A stretch of 64,000 bases of DNA, taken from Pseudalkalibacillus sp051842935 (GTDB lineage Bacteria > Bacillota > Bacilli > Bacillales > Fictibacillaceae). The notes beneath the pieces were generated by a model. The model had not been told where the DNA came from. It did no database searches and was given only the letters and a program-made list of their open reading frames with translations. A program made the position numbers and the translations under genes. Position 1 is the stretch's first letter. Each line of letters opens with the position of its first letter. Positions 52,337 through 61,780 of the stretch are shown piece by piece. The DNA lies in NCBI RefSeq assembly GCF_051842935.1, contig NZ_JBPXRR010000001.1, positions 1,054,001-1,118,000 of the forward strand. The letters run 5' to 3'.

Positions 52337-53863
52337 TTGGAATACGTCATTGAAATGAAAGGGATTCGAAAAGAGTTTCCAGGCATTGTTGCCAATGACA
52401 ATGTAACGTTACAAGTACAAAAAGGGGAAATCCATGCACTTTTGGGGGAAAACGGTGCAGGGAAATCCACGTTGATGAACGTATTGTTCGGATTGTATCA
52501 GCCTGAACAGGGTGAGATCCGAGTACGAGGAGAGAAAGTTGAAATAACCGATCCGAATATTGCCAACAATCTCGGAATCGGAATGGTTCATCAGCACTTC
52601 ATGTTAGTCGAGAATTTCACAGTTACAGAGAACATCATCCTTGGTAGTGAACCTAGGCATCGAGGTCAGGTCGATGTAAAAAAGGCTGCAAAGAAAGTAG
52701 AGGAAATTTCCCGTCAGTATGGACTGAGAGTTGACCCCTATGCAAAAATCGAAGACATTTCCGTAGGGATGCAGCAGCGCGTGGAGATCCTCAAAACGCT
52801 TTATCGTGGTGCAGACATCTTGATTTTCGATGAGCCGACAGCGGTTTTGACACCGCAAGAAATCAAAGAACTTATTCAGATCATGAAGCGATTGATCGCT
52901 GAGGGTAAATCCATCATCCTCATCACCCATAAGTTGAAAGAGATCATGGAGGTTTGTCACCGTTGTACCGTCATCCGAAGAGGTAAAGGAATCGGAACGG
53001 TCGACGTAGCCACTACGAACAGGGACGAACTAGCATCCATGATGGTAGGGCGTGAAGTTTCTTTTACAACTGAAAAAGAACCAGCCAAACCTAAACAGGA
53101 TGTCCTGGAAATCAAAGATCTCGTCGTGAAGGATTCCAGGGGTGTGACAGCTGTGAAAGGTCTTGATCTGACTGTGAAAGCTGGGGAAATCGTCGGTATC
53201 GCTGGTGTCGATGGTAACGGTCAGTCTGAGTTGATTGAAGCGATCACGGGTCTTCGTAAAGCTTCGAGTGGTTCGATTCAGCTGAACGGTAAGAACATCA
53301 CGAATCGTAAGCCACGAAAAGTGACCGAGTCGGGTGTCGGCCATATTCCTCAAGACCGTCATAAACATGGTCTTGTCCTGGATTTTTCAATTGGTGAAAA
53401 TATGGTTCTTCAAACGTATTATCAAGAACCTTACTCAAAGTTCAAGCAATTGAAGAAAACGAACATATTGAATAAAGCGAAAGAGTTGATTGACCAGTTC
53501 GATGTACGTACACCGAGTGTGCATACACAAGCACGTGCATTATCTGGTGGAAATCAGCAAAAAGCGATCATCGCGAGGGAAGTCGATCGAAGTCCTGACC
53601 TATTGATTGCAGCGCAACCTACACGTGGATTGGATGTCGGAGCTATTGAATTCATCCATTCCAAGTTGATTGAAGAGCGTGATGCGGATAAAGCAGTTTT
53701 GCTTATCTCTTTCGAACTTGAAGAAATCATGAATGTTAGTGACAGGATTGCTGTCATATACGAAGGGGAAATTGTAGCTGTTGTCGATCCGAAGGAAGTT
53801 ACCGAACAAGAACTCGGATTGTTGATGGCAGGATCCAAACAAGCTGAGAAGGGGGAACAGTAG
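52337..53863 (+). CDS. nupO: Nucleoside ABC transporter ATPase (NupO-like)
   Basis: A 508-residue double-cassette ATPase of the sugar/nucleoside (BmpA-associated) type. The first half has Walker A GENGAGKST, signature VGMQQR and Walker B LIFDEPTAVLT; the second half has a degenerate Walker A GVDGNGQSE and signature LSGGNQQKA. The second-site degeneration is typical of this family. TTG 52337 is the start, behind GTAGGAGTGAT. The permease gene follows without a gap. Confidence 0.92.
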   Translation: MEYVIEMKGIRKEFPGIVANDNVTLQVQKGEIHALLGENGAGKSTLMNVLFGLYQPEQGEIRVRGEKVEITDPNIANNLGIGMVHQHFMLVENFTVTENIILGSEPRHRGQVDVKKAAKKVEEISRQYGLRVDPYAKIEDISVGMQQRVEILKTLYRGADILIFDEPTAVLTPQEIKELIQIMKRLIAEGKSIILITHKLKEIMEVCHRCTVIRRGKGIGTVDVATTNRDELASMMVGREVSFTTEKEPAKPKQDVLEIKDLVVKDSRGVTAVKGLDLTVKAGEIVGIAGVDGNGQSELIEAITGLRKASSGSIQLNGKNITNRKPRKVTESGVGHIPQDRHKHGLVLDFSIGENMVLQTYYQEPYSKFKQLKKTNILNKAKELIDQFDVRTPSVHTQARALSGGNQQKAIIAREVDRSPDLLIAAQPTRGLDVGAIEFIHSKLIEERDADKAVLLISFELEEIMNVSDRIAVIYEGEIVAVVDPKEVTEQELGLLMAGSKQAEKGEQ

Positions 53864-54919
53864 GTGAAATTGCAAAAGATTCTTTTCAAACTCAGTGTAC
53901 CAGTCATAGCAGTTGCACTTGCCCTTCTCGTTGGTGGGATTCTGATGCTGACGAGCGGATATGACCCATTCGAAGCATATTACGCATTGTTCAGTGTCCT
54001 ATTTACAGATTCATACTTCATTGGTGAAACGATCCGTCAAATGACGCCGTTGATCTTATCGGGTCTTGCAGTAGCATTTGCTTTCCGTACAGGCTTATTC
54101 AACATCGGAGTGGAAGGTCAATTGTTAGTCGGCTGGCTCGCTTCTGTCTATGTCGGAATCGCTGTAGAAGGCGTACCTGCTTTCATCCATGTGCCGCTTG
54201 CCATCCTGGCTGGAGCACTTGCAGGTGGATTATGGGGTCTAGTGCCGGGTTATTTGAAGGCAAGGTTCAAAGTCCATGAAGTCATTACAACGATCATGAT
54301 GAACTATGTTGCATTACATGTGACGAACTCCATCATTCGATCGTACCTTTTGGCACCAGGGGAGCGTACGGAGGAAATCCAACCTTCCGCGTCCTTATCC
54401 TCAATGTTTTTACAAGAGATCACAGATTTTTCACGTCTCCATTATGGGATCGTCGTTGCAATCCTTGCTGCGATCCTGATGTGGTATCTTCTGTGGAAAA
54501 CGACGACTGGTTATGAATTGCGTGCGGTAGGGTTCAACCAACATGCATCTGACTACGCAGGTATCAATGTATCGAAAAACATCGTTCTGTCAATGGTCAT
54601 CTCTGGAGGTTTCGCAGGTGTCGCAGGAGCGATGGAAGGTCTCGGAACGTACCAGTACATGACGATTAACGCTGCGTTCACCGGCGTTGGTTTTGATGGT
54701 ATCGCTGTTGCCCTTTTAGGAGCGAACAGTGCGATCGGTATCATTCTTGCTGCCGCTCTTTTCGGTGGATTGAAAATTGGTGCATTGAACATGCAAGCCA
54801 TCGCTCAAGTTCCACCTGAACTGATCACGATTGTCATTGCATTGATCATCTTCTTCGTTGCATCCAGTTATCTCGTGCATTGGCTGAGAAATCGCATTAA
54901 TAAAAGGGGGAAAATCTAG
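53864..54919 (+). CDS. nupP: Nucleoside ABC transporter permease (NupP-like)
   Basis: A 351-residue integral membrane protein of the BPD_transp_2 type, with about eight to ten hydrophobic segments. FRTGLFNIGVEGQLLVGWLAS is the family's conserved N-terminal loop and AVGFNQHASDYAGINV the cytoplasmic coupling region. GTG 53864 starts at the base after the ATPase stop, with GGGGG upstream. With the next gene it forms the heteromeric channel of a guanosine-type importer. Confidence 0.92.
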   Translation: MKLQKILFKLSVPVIAVALALLVGGILMLTSGYDPFEAYYALFSVLFTDSYFIGETIRQMTPLILSGLAVAFAFRTGLFNIGVEGQLLVGWLASVYVGIAVEGVPAFIHVPLAILAGALAGGLWGLVPGYLKARFKVHEVITTIMMNYVALHVTNSIIRSYLLAPGERTEEIQPSASLSSMFLQEITDFSRLHYGIVVAILAAILMWYLLWKTTTGYELRAVGFNQHASDYAGINVSKNIVLSMVISGGFAGVAGAMEGLGTYQYMTINAAFTGVGFDGIAVALLGANSAIGIILAAALFGGLKIGALNMQAIAQVPPELITIVIALIIFFVASSYLVHWLRNRINKRGKI

Positions 54920-55882
54920 ATGGATCTCATGCAAATTTTAGGCATCATCATACCAACAGCCATCTTTGCAGCAGCCCCTCTTATATTAACTGCGCTCGGT
55001 GGAGTATTCAGTGAACGATCCGGAGTCGTCAATATCGGACTTGAAGGTCTCATGATGATGGGCGCATTCGTCGGAGCAGTATTCACGTTCTATGGAGAAA
55101 CGTGGGGCTTCGGTGGTGCATCACCATGGTTCTCTTTCGTAGTTGCAATCATACTTGGAGCGATCTTCTCGCTTTTACATGCCGTTGCAAGTATTACATT
55201 CAGAGCGGATCAGGTCGTCAGTGGTGTAGCGCTGAACTTCCTTGCAGCAGGTTTGACGATCTTCCTTGTGAAGAAAATTTTCGATGCAGGACAAACACCT
55301 TACTTGAACGAACGTATTTTCAAGTCGGATGTGCCAATCCTGTCTGATATCCCGATCATCGGTCCATTGTTGTTCGGTAAAGCTTATGTCACGTCTTATG
55401 TGGCGATTGCACTTGCAATTGTCGTTTGGTTCGTCATTTACAAGACACCGTTCGGATTACGATTACGCTCTGTAGGTGAGCATCCGATGGCGGCAGACAC
55501 GATGGGAATCAACGTTACGAAAATGAGATACATTGCAGTCATGCTCAGTGGGGCTTTCGCAGGGCTGGGTGGCGCGGTCTACGCTACATCCATCAGCGGG
55601 AACTTCACCCACTCGACGATTGCAGGACAAGGGTTCATGGCGCTTGCAGCGATGATCTTCGGAAAATGGCATCCACTTGGAGCTTTAGGGGCGGCACTGT
55701 TTTTCGGATTAGCGCAATCCTTGAGTATCACAGGTCAGCAGATTCCGTTTTTAAAAGAAATCCCTTATGTGTTCCTTTTGATCTCTCCTTATGTGTTGAC
55801 GATCCTTGCCCTGGCAGGATTCGTCGGAAGGGCAGATGCACCGAAAGCAATCGGGAAGCCTTACGAAAAAGGAAAACGCTAA
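54920..55882 (+). CDS. nupQ: Nucleoside ABC transporter permease (NupQ-like)
   Basis: A 320-residue membrane protein of the same superfamily as the preceding gene. GGVFSERSGVVNIGLEGLMMMGAF near the N-terminus and RSVGEHPMAADTMGINVTKMRY are the characteristic motifs. It starts at the base after the previous stop with AAAAGGGGG upstream. A terminator follows, so the operon ends here and the B. subtilis order resumes with ymfF. Confidence 0.92.
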   Translation: MDLMQILGIIIPTAIFAAAPLILTALGGVFSERSGVVNIGLEGLMMMGAFVGAVFTFYGETWGFGGASPWFSFVVAIILGAIFSLLHAVASITFRADQVVSGVALNFLAAGLTIFLVKKIFDAGQTPYLNERIFKSDVPILSDIPIIGPLLFGKAYVTSYVAIALAIVVWFVIYKTPFGLRLRSVGEHPMAADTMGINVTKMRYIAVMLSGAFAGLGGAVYATSISGNFTHSTIAGQGFMALAAMIFGKWHPLGALGAALFFGLAQSLSITGQQIPFLKEIPYVFLLISPYVLTILALAGFVGRADAPKAIGKPYEKGKR

Positions 55883-55889
55883 CTTTTAG

Positions 55890-55919
55890 AGAACTTCTCT
55901 TTATGAGGAGTTCTTTTTA
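55890..55919 (+). terminator. Intrinsic terminator after nupQ
   Basis: AGAACTTCTC (55890-55899) pairs with GAGGAGTTCT (55905-55914, one G-U pair), then TTTT. Confidence 0.85.
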
Positions 55920-56079
55920 CTTTGTCTAAATTAGATTCATCATTGATATTAAATGAAATCAACCTCCTCAATTCCAAAGCTTGACGTTATCGTACGTCCC
56001 TGATCCGAGTATATATGAAGTGTTCATGATTCTACTCCGATTCGGGTATGCTAACAAAAAAAGAAGGAGAGGTCCGAAT

Positions 56080-57360
56080 ATGGCGAAGACTAAAGAACCA
56101 CGAGTGGTTTCATCAAATGGTTATACACTCCATCTTCTAGAAACAGAAAAATATAAAACCACGACATTTTCCATCCAGATCAAACGGAAGATTGAAGAAG
56201 AAAATGTCACAAAACGAGCATTGTTGGCTCAAGTTTTGAAAGCAGGTACGGAGTCATATCCTTCCTCATTACATATTCACAGATTGTTAGAGGATATGTA
56301 TGGTGCCGGGTTCGTCACATCAATCGGTAAGAAGGGCGAGTATCAGATCATCACGATCCGTATGGATGTTTCCAACGAGAAATTTCTACTGGATCAAACC
56401 CCGTTGCTTGAACAATCGATTTCGTTTTTAGGGGAAGTATTGTTGAATCCTCTGACGGATGGCGAGAAATTCAATGAAACGAATGTCAAAAAAGAAAAAC
56501 GTGTCCTTAAACAGAAGATCCAATCCATTTACGACGATAAAATGCGCTTTGCGAATAAACGCTTGATTGAAGAAATGTTCAAAGGTGACCGTTATGCACT
56601 CCATGCATTCGGGAAAGAAGAAGAAGTCGATGGCATCTCAGCCGAGGAGCTTTACACATACTATCAGGATGTAATCGAGAATGATGAAATTGACGTCTAT
56701 GTCGTTGGTGATATCGATGGAGATCAAGTGACGGATCTAATCCAATCGAAAATCCAGCTTTCTTCACGACCGGCTCCTGAAAAAATGTCTGCACCTGCTA
56801 TCAATCGAAAAGATCAGGAAAACGTAATCTTCGATGAGCAAGATGTCAAACAGGGGAAACTTCATATGGGTTACCGCACATCCATTACGTATTCCGACCC
56901 AAACTATTATGCTATGCAAGTGTTCAATGGGATCTTTGGAGGATTTTCTCACTCCAAGCTGTTCATCAATGTCCGGGAGAAAGCGAGCCTCGCTTATTAC
57001 GCTGTTTCCAGAGTGGAAAGCCATATCGGTGCGATTTTTGTCATGTCTGGTATTGAATTCAAAAATTATGAGCAGGCAGTAACCATTATCCGAGAGCAAA
57101 TGGATAAGATGAAAAACGGAGATATTTCTGACGGAGAACTTGCACAGACAAAAGAAATGCTTCGAAACCAAATCCTAGAGTCTGTAGATAACCCGAATAG
57201 TTGGGTCGATCTCCTATATCACTCAAAAGTAGCAGGCATCGAACGCTCCATTGATGAATGGATCGAAGGCATTCAAGCTGTCACGATGCGGGATGTGTTG
57301 GAAGTTGCAGATACTGTTACTTTAGATACGATCTATTTCCTTAAAGGGGAGGGTCAATAA
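56080..57360 (+). CDS. ymfF: M16-like protein without zinc motif (YmfF)
   Basis: A 426-residue M16-peptidase-like protein. No HxxEH zinc-binding motif is present in the N-terminal domain, so it is probably the non-catalytic partner of the next gene product. The C-terminal half has FGGFSHSKLFINVREKASLAYYAVSRVE, a typical M16 substrate-binding region. ATG 56080 follows AGAAGGAGAGG at 56063-56073; the 426-residue length matches B. subtilis YmfF. ymfH starts two bases after its stop. Confidence 0.92.
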   Translation: MAKTKEPRVVSSNGYTLHLLETEKYKTTTFSIQIKRKIEEENVTKRALLAQVLKAGTESYPSSLHIHRLLEDMYGAGFVTSIGKKGEYQIITIRMDVSNEKFLLDQTPLLEQSISFLGEVLLNPLTDGEKFNETNVKKEKRVLKQKIQSIYDDKMRFANKRLIEEMFKGDRYALHAFGKEEEVDGISAEELYTYYQDVIENDEIDVYVVGDIDGDQVTDLIQSKIQLSSRPAPEKMSAPAINRKDQENVIFDEQDVKQGKLHMGYRTSITYSDPNYYAMQVFNGIFGGFSHSKLFINVREKASLAYYAVSRVESHIGAIFVMSGIEFKNYEQAVTIIREQMDKMKNGDISDGELAQTKEMLRNQILESVDNPNSWVDLLYHSKVAGIERSIDEWIEGIQAVTMRDVLEVADTVTLDTIYFLKGEGQ

Positions 57361-57362
57361 TC

Positions 57363-58652
57363 ATGAAAGAAGTCTATTACGATCAGTTACAGGAGACGTT
57401 GTATTCAGATACGCTTGATAATGGTCTCGAAGTTTACATTTTACCGAAAAAAGGGTTCAACAAGACATACGCGACGTTCACGACGAAATACGGATCAGTG
57501 GATAATCACTTTACTCCTCTTGGAGCAGAAGAAGCGATTAAAGTACCGGATGGAATTGCGCATTTCCTAGAGCATAAATTGTTCGAGAAAGAAGATCGCG
57601 ATGTCTTCCAGGATTTCAGTAAGCAAGGGGCATCTGCAAATGCCTTCACATCTTTTACAAGGACGGCTTACTTGTTTTCAAGTACATCGAATGTGATCGA
57701 AAACTTGCGAACACTGATTGATTTCGTTCAAGCACCATACTTCACCGAACAGACAGTTGAAAAAGAAAAAGGGATCATCGGGCAAGAAATTGAGATGTAT
57801 GATGATAATCCGGATTGGCGTGTGTACTTCGGTGTGATTGAAAATATGTTCCATCATCACCCGGTGAAAATCGATATCGCAGGAACCGTTCCTTCCATTG
57901 CAAAAATTACGAAGGATGACCTATACACCTGTTATGAAACGTTCTACCATCCGAACAACATGTTACTGTTCATCGTTGGGAATGTGGAACCAGAAGAGAT
58001 CATGAATCTGATTGTAGAGAACCAGAACAGTAAAGATTTCGCACCTCCTGAAAAAATCGAACGGTTCTTTGACGATGAACCAGCCGAGGTGGCGAAGAAA
58101 AAGTCTGTCATCAAGATGACGGTCCAAACGCCAAAATGCATGGTCGGTTTCAAACAGGCGAATCCGGGCAGGTTTGGTGACGAACGTTTGAAATATGAGC
58201 TTTGCATGAATCTTCTGTTGGATTACCTTTTCGGTCAAAGTTCCAACAACTATGAAGATCTCTATAGTGAAGGGCTGATCGACCAATCCTTCTCTTTTGA
58301 TTACACGGAAGAAGGGGACTTCGGATTCACCTTGATAGGTGGAGACACGACGGATCCTGACCGATTGACGGAGCGGATCGTTGAAATGATCGAGGCAGAA
58401 AAATCCAAAGGGATTGAAGGTTCGTCCATCGACCGTTTGAAGAAGAAAAAAATCGGAAGCTTCTTACGATCCATGAATTCACCGGAATATATCGCAAATC
58501 AATTCACCCGGTTCCAATTCGGAGGCATGAATCTATTCAAAGTCGTAGAAATGTACGATAAGATTACAAATGAGGATTTAGAAACGATCATGAAAGAGCA
58601 TTTCAATCAGAAATCGTTCACAAGTTGTCAGGTTAGACCAAAAAAAGCATAG
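57363..58652 (+). CDS. ymfH: M16 family zinc peptidase YmfH
   Basis: A 429-residue peptidase with the inverted zinc motif HFLEH at residues 67-71 and the distal Glu in GIIGQEIEMYDDNPDWR. It pairs with the zinc-less ymfF product two bases upstream, an arrangement like alpha/beta mitochondrial processing peptidase. The substrate is unknown. Length equals that of B. subtilis YmfH. Confidence 0.93.
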   Translation: MKEVYYDQLQETLYSDTLDNGLEVYILPKKGFNKTYATFTTKYGSVDNHFTPLGAEEAIKVPDGIAHFLEHKLFEKEDRDVFQDFSKQGASANAFTSFTRTAYLFSSTSNVIENLRTLIDFVQAPYFTEQTVEKEKGIIGQEIEMYDDNPDWRVYFGVIENMFHHHPVKIDIAGTVPSIAKITKDDLYTCYETFYHPNNMLLFIVGNVEPEEIMNLIVENQNSKDFAPPEKIERFFDDEPAEVAKKKSVIKMTVQTPKCMVGFKQANPGRFGDERLKYELCMNLLLDYLFGQSSNNYEDLYSEGLIDQSFSFDYTEEGDFGFTLIGGDTTDPDRLTERIVEMIEAEKSKGIEGSSIDRLKKKKIGSFLRSMNSPEYIANQFTRFQFGGMNLFKVVEMYDKITNEDLETIMKEHFNQKSFTSCQVRPKKA

Positions 58653-58660
58653 CACAGAGG

Positions 58661-58686
58661 GAGACTGGCTGAGAGGTCAGTCTCTA
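58661..58686 (+). terminator. Hairpin after ymfH, weak terminator
   Basis: GAGACTG (58661-58667) pairs with CAGTCTC (58678-58684); the tail TACTTC is T-poor. Confidence 0.45.
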
Positions 58687-58719
58687 CTTCATATTGATAT
58701 ATTGGGGAGGGGAAATGCT

Positions 58720-59442
58720 ATGTCTCGATATGCTTTAGTGACAGGTGCGAGTGGGGAAATTGGACAAGCCATTGCAAGAGAGCTTGCCGATCAGGGTTAC
58801 AACCTTTATTTGCACTATTATCAAAATAAAGAAGCCGTCGAGAAGCTGCAGTTCGAATTTTCAACAAAGGTCGAATGCAAGCTCGTCAATGCGAATCTTG
58901 CTGATTCTGAGGGACCTTCCGTTCTTTATGAACAGTTAGACAAGCCGGTGGAAGTCCTCGTTTATAATTGCGGAAGTTCTCATACTGGATTGATGACGGA
59001 TGTTTCTCCCAAAGAGCTGGATAGCATGGTTCAACTACAATTGAAAAGTCCCTTCAGTTTGTTGCAGAAGCTTCTTCCGACCATGGTGGAAAAAAAGCAA
59101 GGATCGATCGTGATGATTACATCCATTTGGGGGCAAACAGGTGCATCGTGTGAAGTCTTGTATTCCATGGTCAAGGGGGGAATGAACACGATGGTCAAAG
59201 CGCTATCCAAGGAACTAGCCCCAAGCGGGATCCGGGTCAATGCAGTGGCTCCAGGAATCATCGCCACGAAAATGAACGAACATCTTTCAGAAGAAGAGTT
59301 GGATGAGATTGCTGACGAAATCCCAATCGGGCGTTTCGGACTACCGGAGGAAGTTTCAGATGCTGTCGGATATCTGATCTCGAAGAAATCATCCTACATC
59401 ACCGGTCATATCCTACCGGTAAATGGCGCTTGGTATTGTTGA
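58720..59442 (+). CDS. ymfI: SDR reductase YmfI (EF-P 5-aminopentanone reductase)
   Basis: A 240-residue short-chain dehydrogenase: NAD(P) motif VTGASGEIGQA, NCGSS equivalent of the NNAG motif, and the catalytic Tyr148-x-x-x-Lys152 (YSMVK). In B. subtilis YmfI is reported to reduce the 5-aminopentanone group on Lys32 of elongation factor P. The start is ATG 58720 behind GGGGAGGGG at about 58704-58712; the frame extends six codons upstream. Name rests on synteny and family. Confidence 0.9.
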   Translation: MSRYALVTGASGEIGQAIARELADQGYNLYLHYYQNKEAVEKLQFEFSTKVECKLVNANLADSEGPSVLYEQLDKPVEVLVYNCGSSHTGLMTDVSPKELDSMVQLQLKSPFSLLQKLLPTMVEKKQGSIVMITSIWGQTGASCEVLYSMVKGGMNTMVKALSKELAPSGIRVNAVAPGIIATKMNEHLSEEELDEIADEIPIGRFGLPEEVSDAVGYLISKKSSYITGHILPVNGAWYC

Positions 59443-59523
59443 AGAAATTTCGTGCATAATCCATCCTGAAATGAGAAATGATAATCCGTGAACGACTTTA
59501 ATTTTTTCTAGGAGGGACTGCAA

Positions 59524-59778
59524 ATGTCTGTTCTTGATAACTGGGAAGAATGGAAAGGTTTTCTCGGAGACCGTCTACGCAATGCAGAAGGCAAAGGGAT
59601 GAGACACGAAGCCATTACTGAAATTGCCACAGAAATCGGTGGATACTTAGCTGAGCAAGTAGAACCGAAAAATGCGGAAGAAAAGGTACTTGCTGACCTT
59701 TGGAATGTTGGTTCTGAAGAAGAACGCCATTCTATCGCAAGCATGATGGTCAAGTTAGTTGAAGACCGTCGTGAATAG
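59524..59778 (+). CDS. ymfJ: DUF3243 family protein YmfJ
   Basis: An 84-residue acidic protein: MSVLDNWEEWKGFLGDRL, then GMRHEAITEIATEIGGYLAEQVEPKN. This is the DUF3243/YmfJ family always found near ymfI and ymfK in Bacillaceae. The function is unknown. AGGAGGG precedes the ATG. A multi-part terminator follows. Confidence 0.92.
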   Translation: MSVLDNWEEWKGFLGDRLRNAEGKGMRHEAITEIATEIGGYLAEQVEPKNAEEKVLADLWNVGSEEERHSIASMMVKLVEDRRE

Positions 59779-59787
59779 TTGAAAGAT

Positions 59788-59853
59788 GCTGATCCTCTTG
59801 ACGGATACCTGTTTACAGGTTAAGAAGTTGATTCAAGATGGGTCAGCTTTTTT
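59788..59853 (+). terminator. Intrinsic terminator after ymfJ
   Basis: GCTGATCC with GGGTCAGC (one G-U), inner TCTTGA/TCAAGA and innermost ACCTG/CAGGT make one long interrupted stem; TTTTTT follows. Confidence 0.75.
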
Positions 59854-59969
59854 CATGGATGAAGGATTACCAAGTTTATCTTTATTTTTACTTTTCTTAC
59901 AGATGAAAATCATTTATCATTAGAGAAAAGGATGTCGGAAAATGAGGAATTGACGGAAGGAGATGAGCA

Positions 59970-60743
59970 ATGGAAGCGCAGGAATGGTACTTAGAATATG
60001 AAATACATAAAAATCGTCCTGGTCTACTTGGGGATATTTCTTCATTGCTCGGGATGCTTGGTATCAATATCATCACTATCAATGGTGTAGACAATATGAG
60101 AAGAGGCATGCTATTACTCGTTCACAATTCTGAACAAGTCGAACGTCTGAAGACCATTCTCGAAACGATGGATAATATTACGATTACGAAGATGAGAAAG
60201 CCGAAGCTACGTGACAGATTAGCAGTCCGACACGGACGATACATACAAAGAGATGCCGATGACAAGAAAACATTTCGCTTTGTAAGAGATGAACTCGGAT
60301 TACTTGTCGATTTCATGGCCGAATTGTTCAAGGTGGATGGACATAAGCTGATAGGGATACGAGGGATGCCACGAGTCGGGAAAACCGAATCCATCGTGGC
60401 AGCGAGTGTCTGTGCGAATAAACGATGGGTATTCGTTTCTTCAACCTTGTTGAGACAGACGATCCGCAGCCAACTTGCTGATGATGAATATAGTAACGAT
60501 CACGTATTCCTCATTGATGGGATTGTCTCTTTGAAACGATCATCTGAAAAGCATTGGCAGCTCATCCGTGAAGTGATGAGGCTTCCAGCTACAAAAATCG
60601 TGGAACATCCGGATATCTTCGTAAGAGAATCGGAATATACGATGGATGACTTCGATTACATCATCGAACTTCGGGATGACCCAGATGAAGAAATCACATA
60701 CGATCTTGTTGAAACGAACGTTACATCCTTTGATTTTGAATAG
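59970..60743 (+). CDS. ymfK: YmfK (DUF3388): ACT-like N-terminus and P-loop-like motif
   Basis: A 257-residue conserved protein of unknown function. Residues about 5-70 resemble an ACT regulatory domain (EYEIHKNRPGLLGDISSLLGMLGINI). A nucleotide-binding P-loop-like motif GMPRVGKTES is at residues 132-141 (Lys138), and HVFLIDG (Asp183) could be its Walker B. It starts behind AAGGAGATGAG and its stop is 14 bases before the rodZ start. The motif reading is mine; I cannot confirm the fold. Confidence 0.88.
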   Translation: MEAQEWYLEYEIHKNRPGLLGDISSLLGMLGINIITINGVDNMRRGMLLLVHNSEQVERLKTILETMDNITITKMRKPKLRDRLAVRHGRYIQRDADDKKTFRFVRDELGLLVDFMAELFKVDGHKLIGIRGMPRVGKTESIVAASVCANKRWVFVSSTLLRQTIRSQLADDEYSNDHVFLIDGIVSLKRSSEKHWQLIREVMRLPATKIVEHPDIFVRESEYTMDDFDYIIELRDDPDEEITYDLVETNVTSFDFE

Positions 60744-60757
60744 TGGTAGGTGGTAGT

Positions 60758-61672
60758 ATGACAGAATTGGGTCAGCGCTTAAAAGAAGCGCGTTTAAGTA
60801 AAGGTTTATCTTATGATGAGTTGCAAGACAAGACTAAAATCCAAAAACGCTATCTGCAAGCCATTGAAGAAGGACAATACAGCATTCTTCCAGGTGCTTT
60901 CTATGCCCGAGCGTTCATTAAAAACTATGCAGAAGCGGTGGATCTCGATCCAGATCAATTGTTTGAAGAACATGCAAGTGATCTTCCTGCCACTGATCAG
61001 GCGAAGACCGAATTTGCTCCACGGGCATCCAGAGCGAAGAGCGACGTACCGAAAGACAGTAAGATTGCGAGAGTATTGCCATTGATTTTCACGGTCATGC
61101 TCCTGATTGCATTGTTGATTGCGGGATACTGGTTCGTATCGAATAACGTAAACAATGCGAAATCCGAACCGACTCAGGACAGTGTTGATGATTATGACTC
61201 TGAACAGGGGGATGAGCCTGAGGAACCTGAACAGCCTGCAGAAGATACTCAGGATGACTCCAGTGCAGATGATACAACTGAAGGTGACAGTACAGAAACC
61301 CAATCTGAAGAAGAGGAACCGGTTCAAGAGCAAAATATTGAACAGGTTTCAACAGAAGGTATTGTAACGACGTACACCCTTTCCAATACAGATGAATTCA
61401 ATGTTGAGTTGAAGACGACTGGAAAATCATATATTGATGTGAAGGGTGCCGACAATAAATTGATACAACCGAGCGGGAAGGAATATCCTGAAGGTGAAAC
61501 ACTTCAGTATTCTCTCACTGATCAATCGAAGGTCACTTTCAATATCGGTGCAACACCTTATGTTGACATCACGGTCAATGGAGAACCTTTCACCTACACC
61601 GTGAAACCGTCTGAAAGAGTTCACCAAAAAATCGTCATTCAATATGAAAAAGGAACAGAAAACGCTCAGTAA
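60758..61672 (+). CDS. rodZ: Cell-shape protein RodZ-like (YmfM)
   Basis: A 304-residue protein with a cytoplasmic Xre-type helix-turn-helix (LGQRLKEARLSKGLSYDELQDKT, about residues 3-26), a basic segment, one membrane helix (about 110-130, VLPLIFTVMLLIALLIAGYWF-like), a very acidic extracellular linker rich in Glu, Asp, Ser and Thr (about 137-195) and a C-terminal DUF4115 beta domain. RodZ links MreB to the wall-synthesis machinery. ATG 60758 follows GTAGGTGG; the frame is open upstream to 60743. A terminator follows. Confidence 0.9.
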   Translation: MTELGQRLKEARLSKGLSYDELQDKTKIQKRYLQAIEEGQYSILPGAFYARAFIKNYAEAVDLDPDQLFEEHASDLPATDQAKTEFAPRASRAKSDVPKDSKIARVLPLIFTVMLLIALLIAGYWFVSNNVNNAKSEPTQDSVDDYDSEQGDEPEEPEQPAEDTQDDSSADDTTEGDSTETQSEEEEPVQEQNIEQVSTEGIVTTYTLSNTDEFNVELKTTGKSYIDVKGADNKLIQPSGKEYPEGETLQYSLTDQSKVTFNIGATPYVDITVNGEPFTYTVKPSERVHQKIVIQYEKGTENAQ

Positions 61673-61680
61673 AAACATAG

Positions 61681-61719
61681 GATTGGCTCAAGTCATAAGG
61701 TCTCGAGCCAATCCTTTTT
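61681..61719 (+). terminator. Intrinsic terminator after rodZ
   Basis: GATTGGCTC (61681-61689) pairs with GAGCCAATC (61705-61713), followed by CTTTTTC. Confidence 0.8.
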
Positions 61720-61780
61720 CATTGGCTCTTTTCTTAAGGATTGTTACTTTAAAATCAATGGTATTTAGAAACCACTTGTG

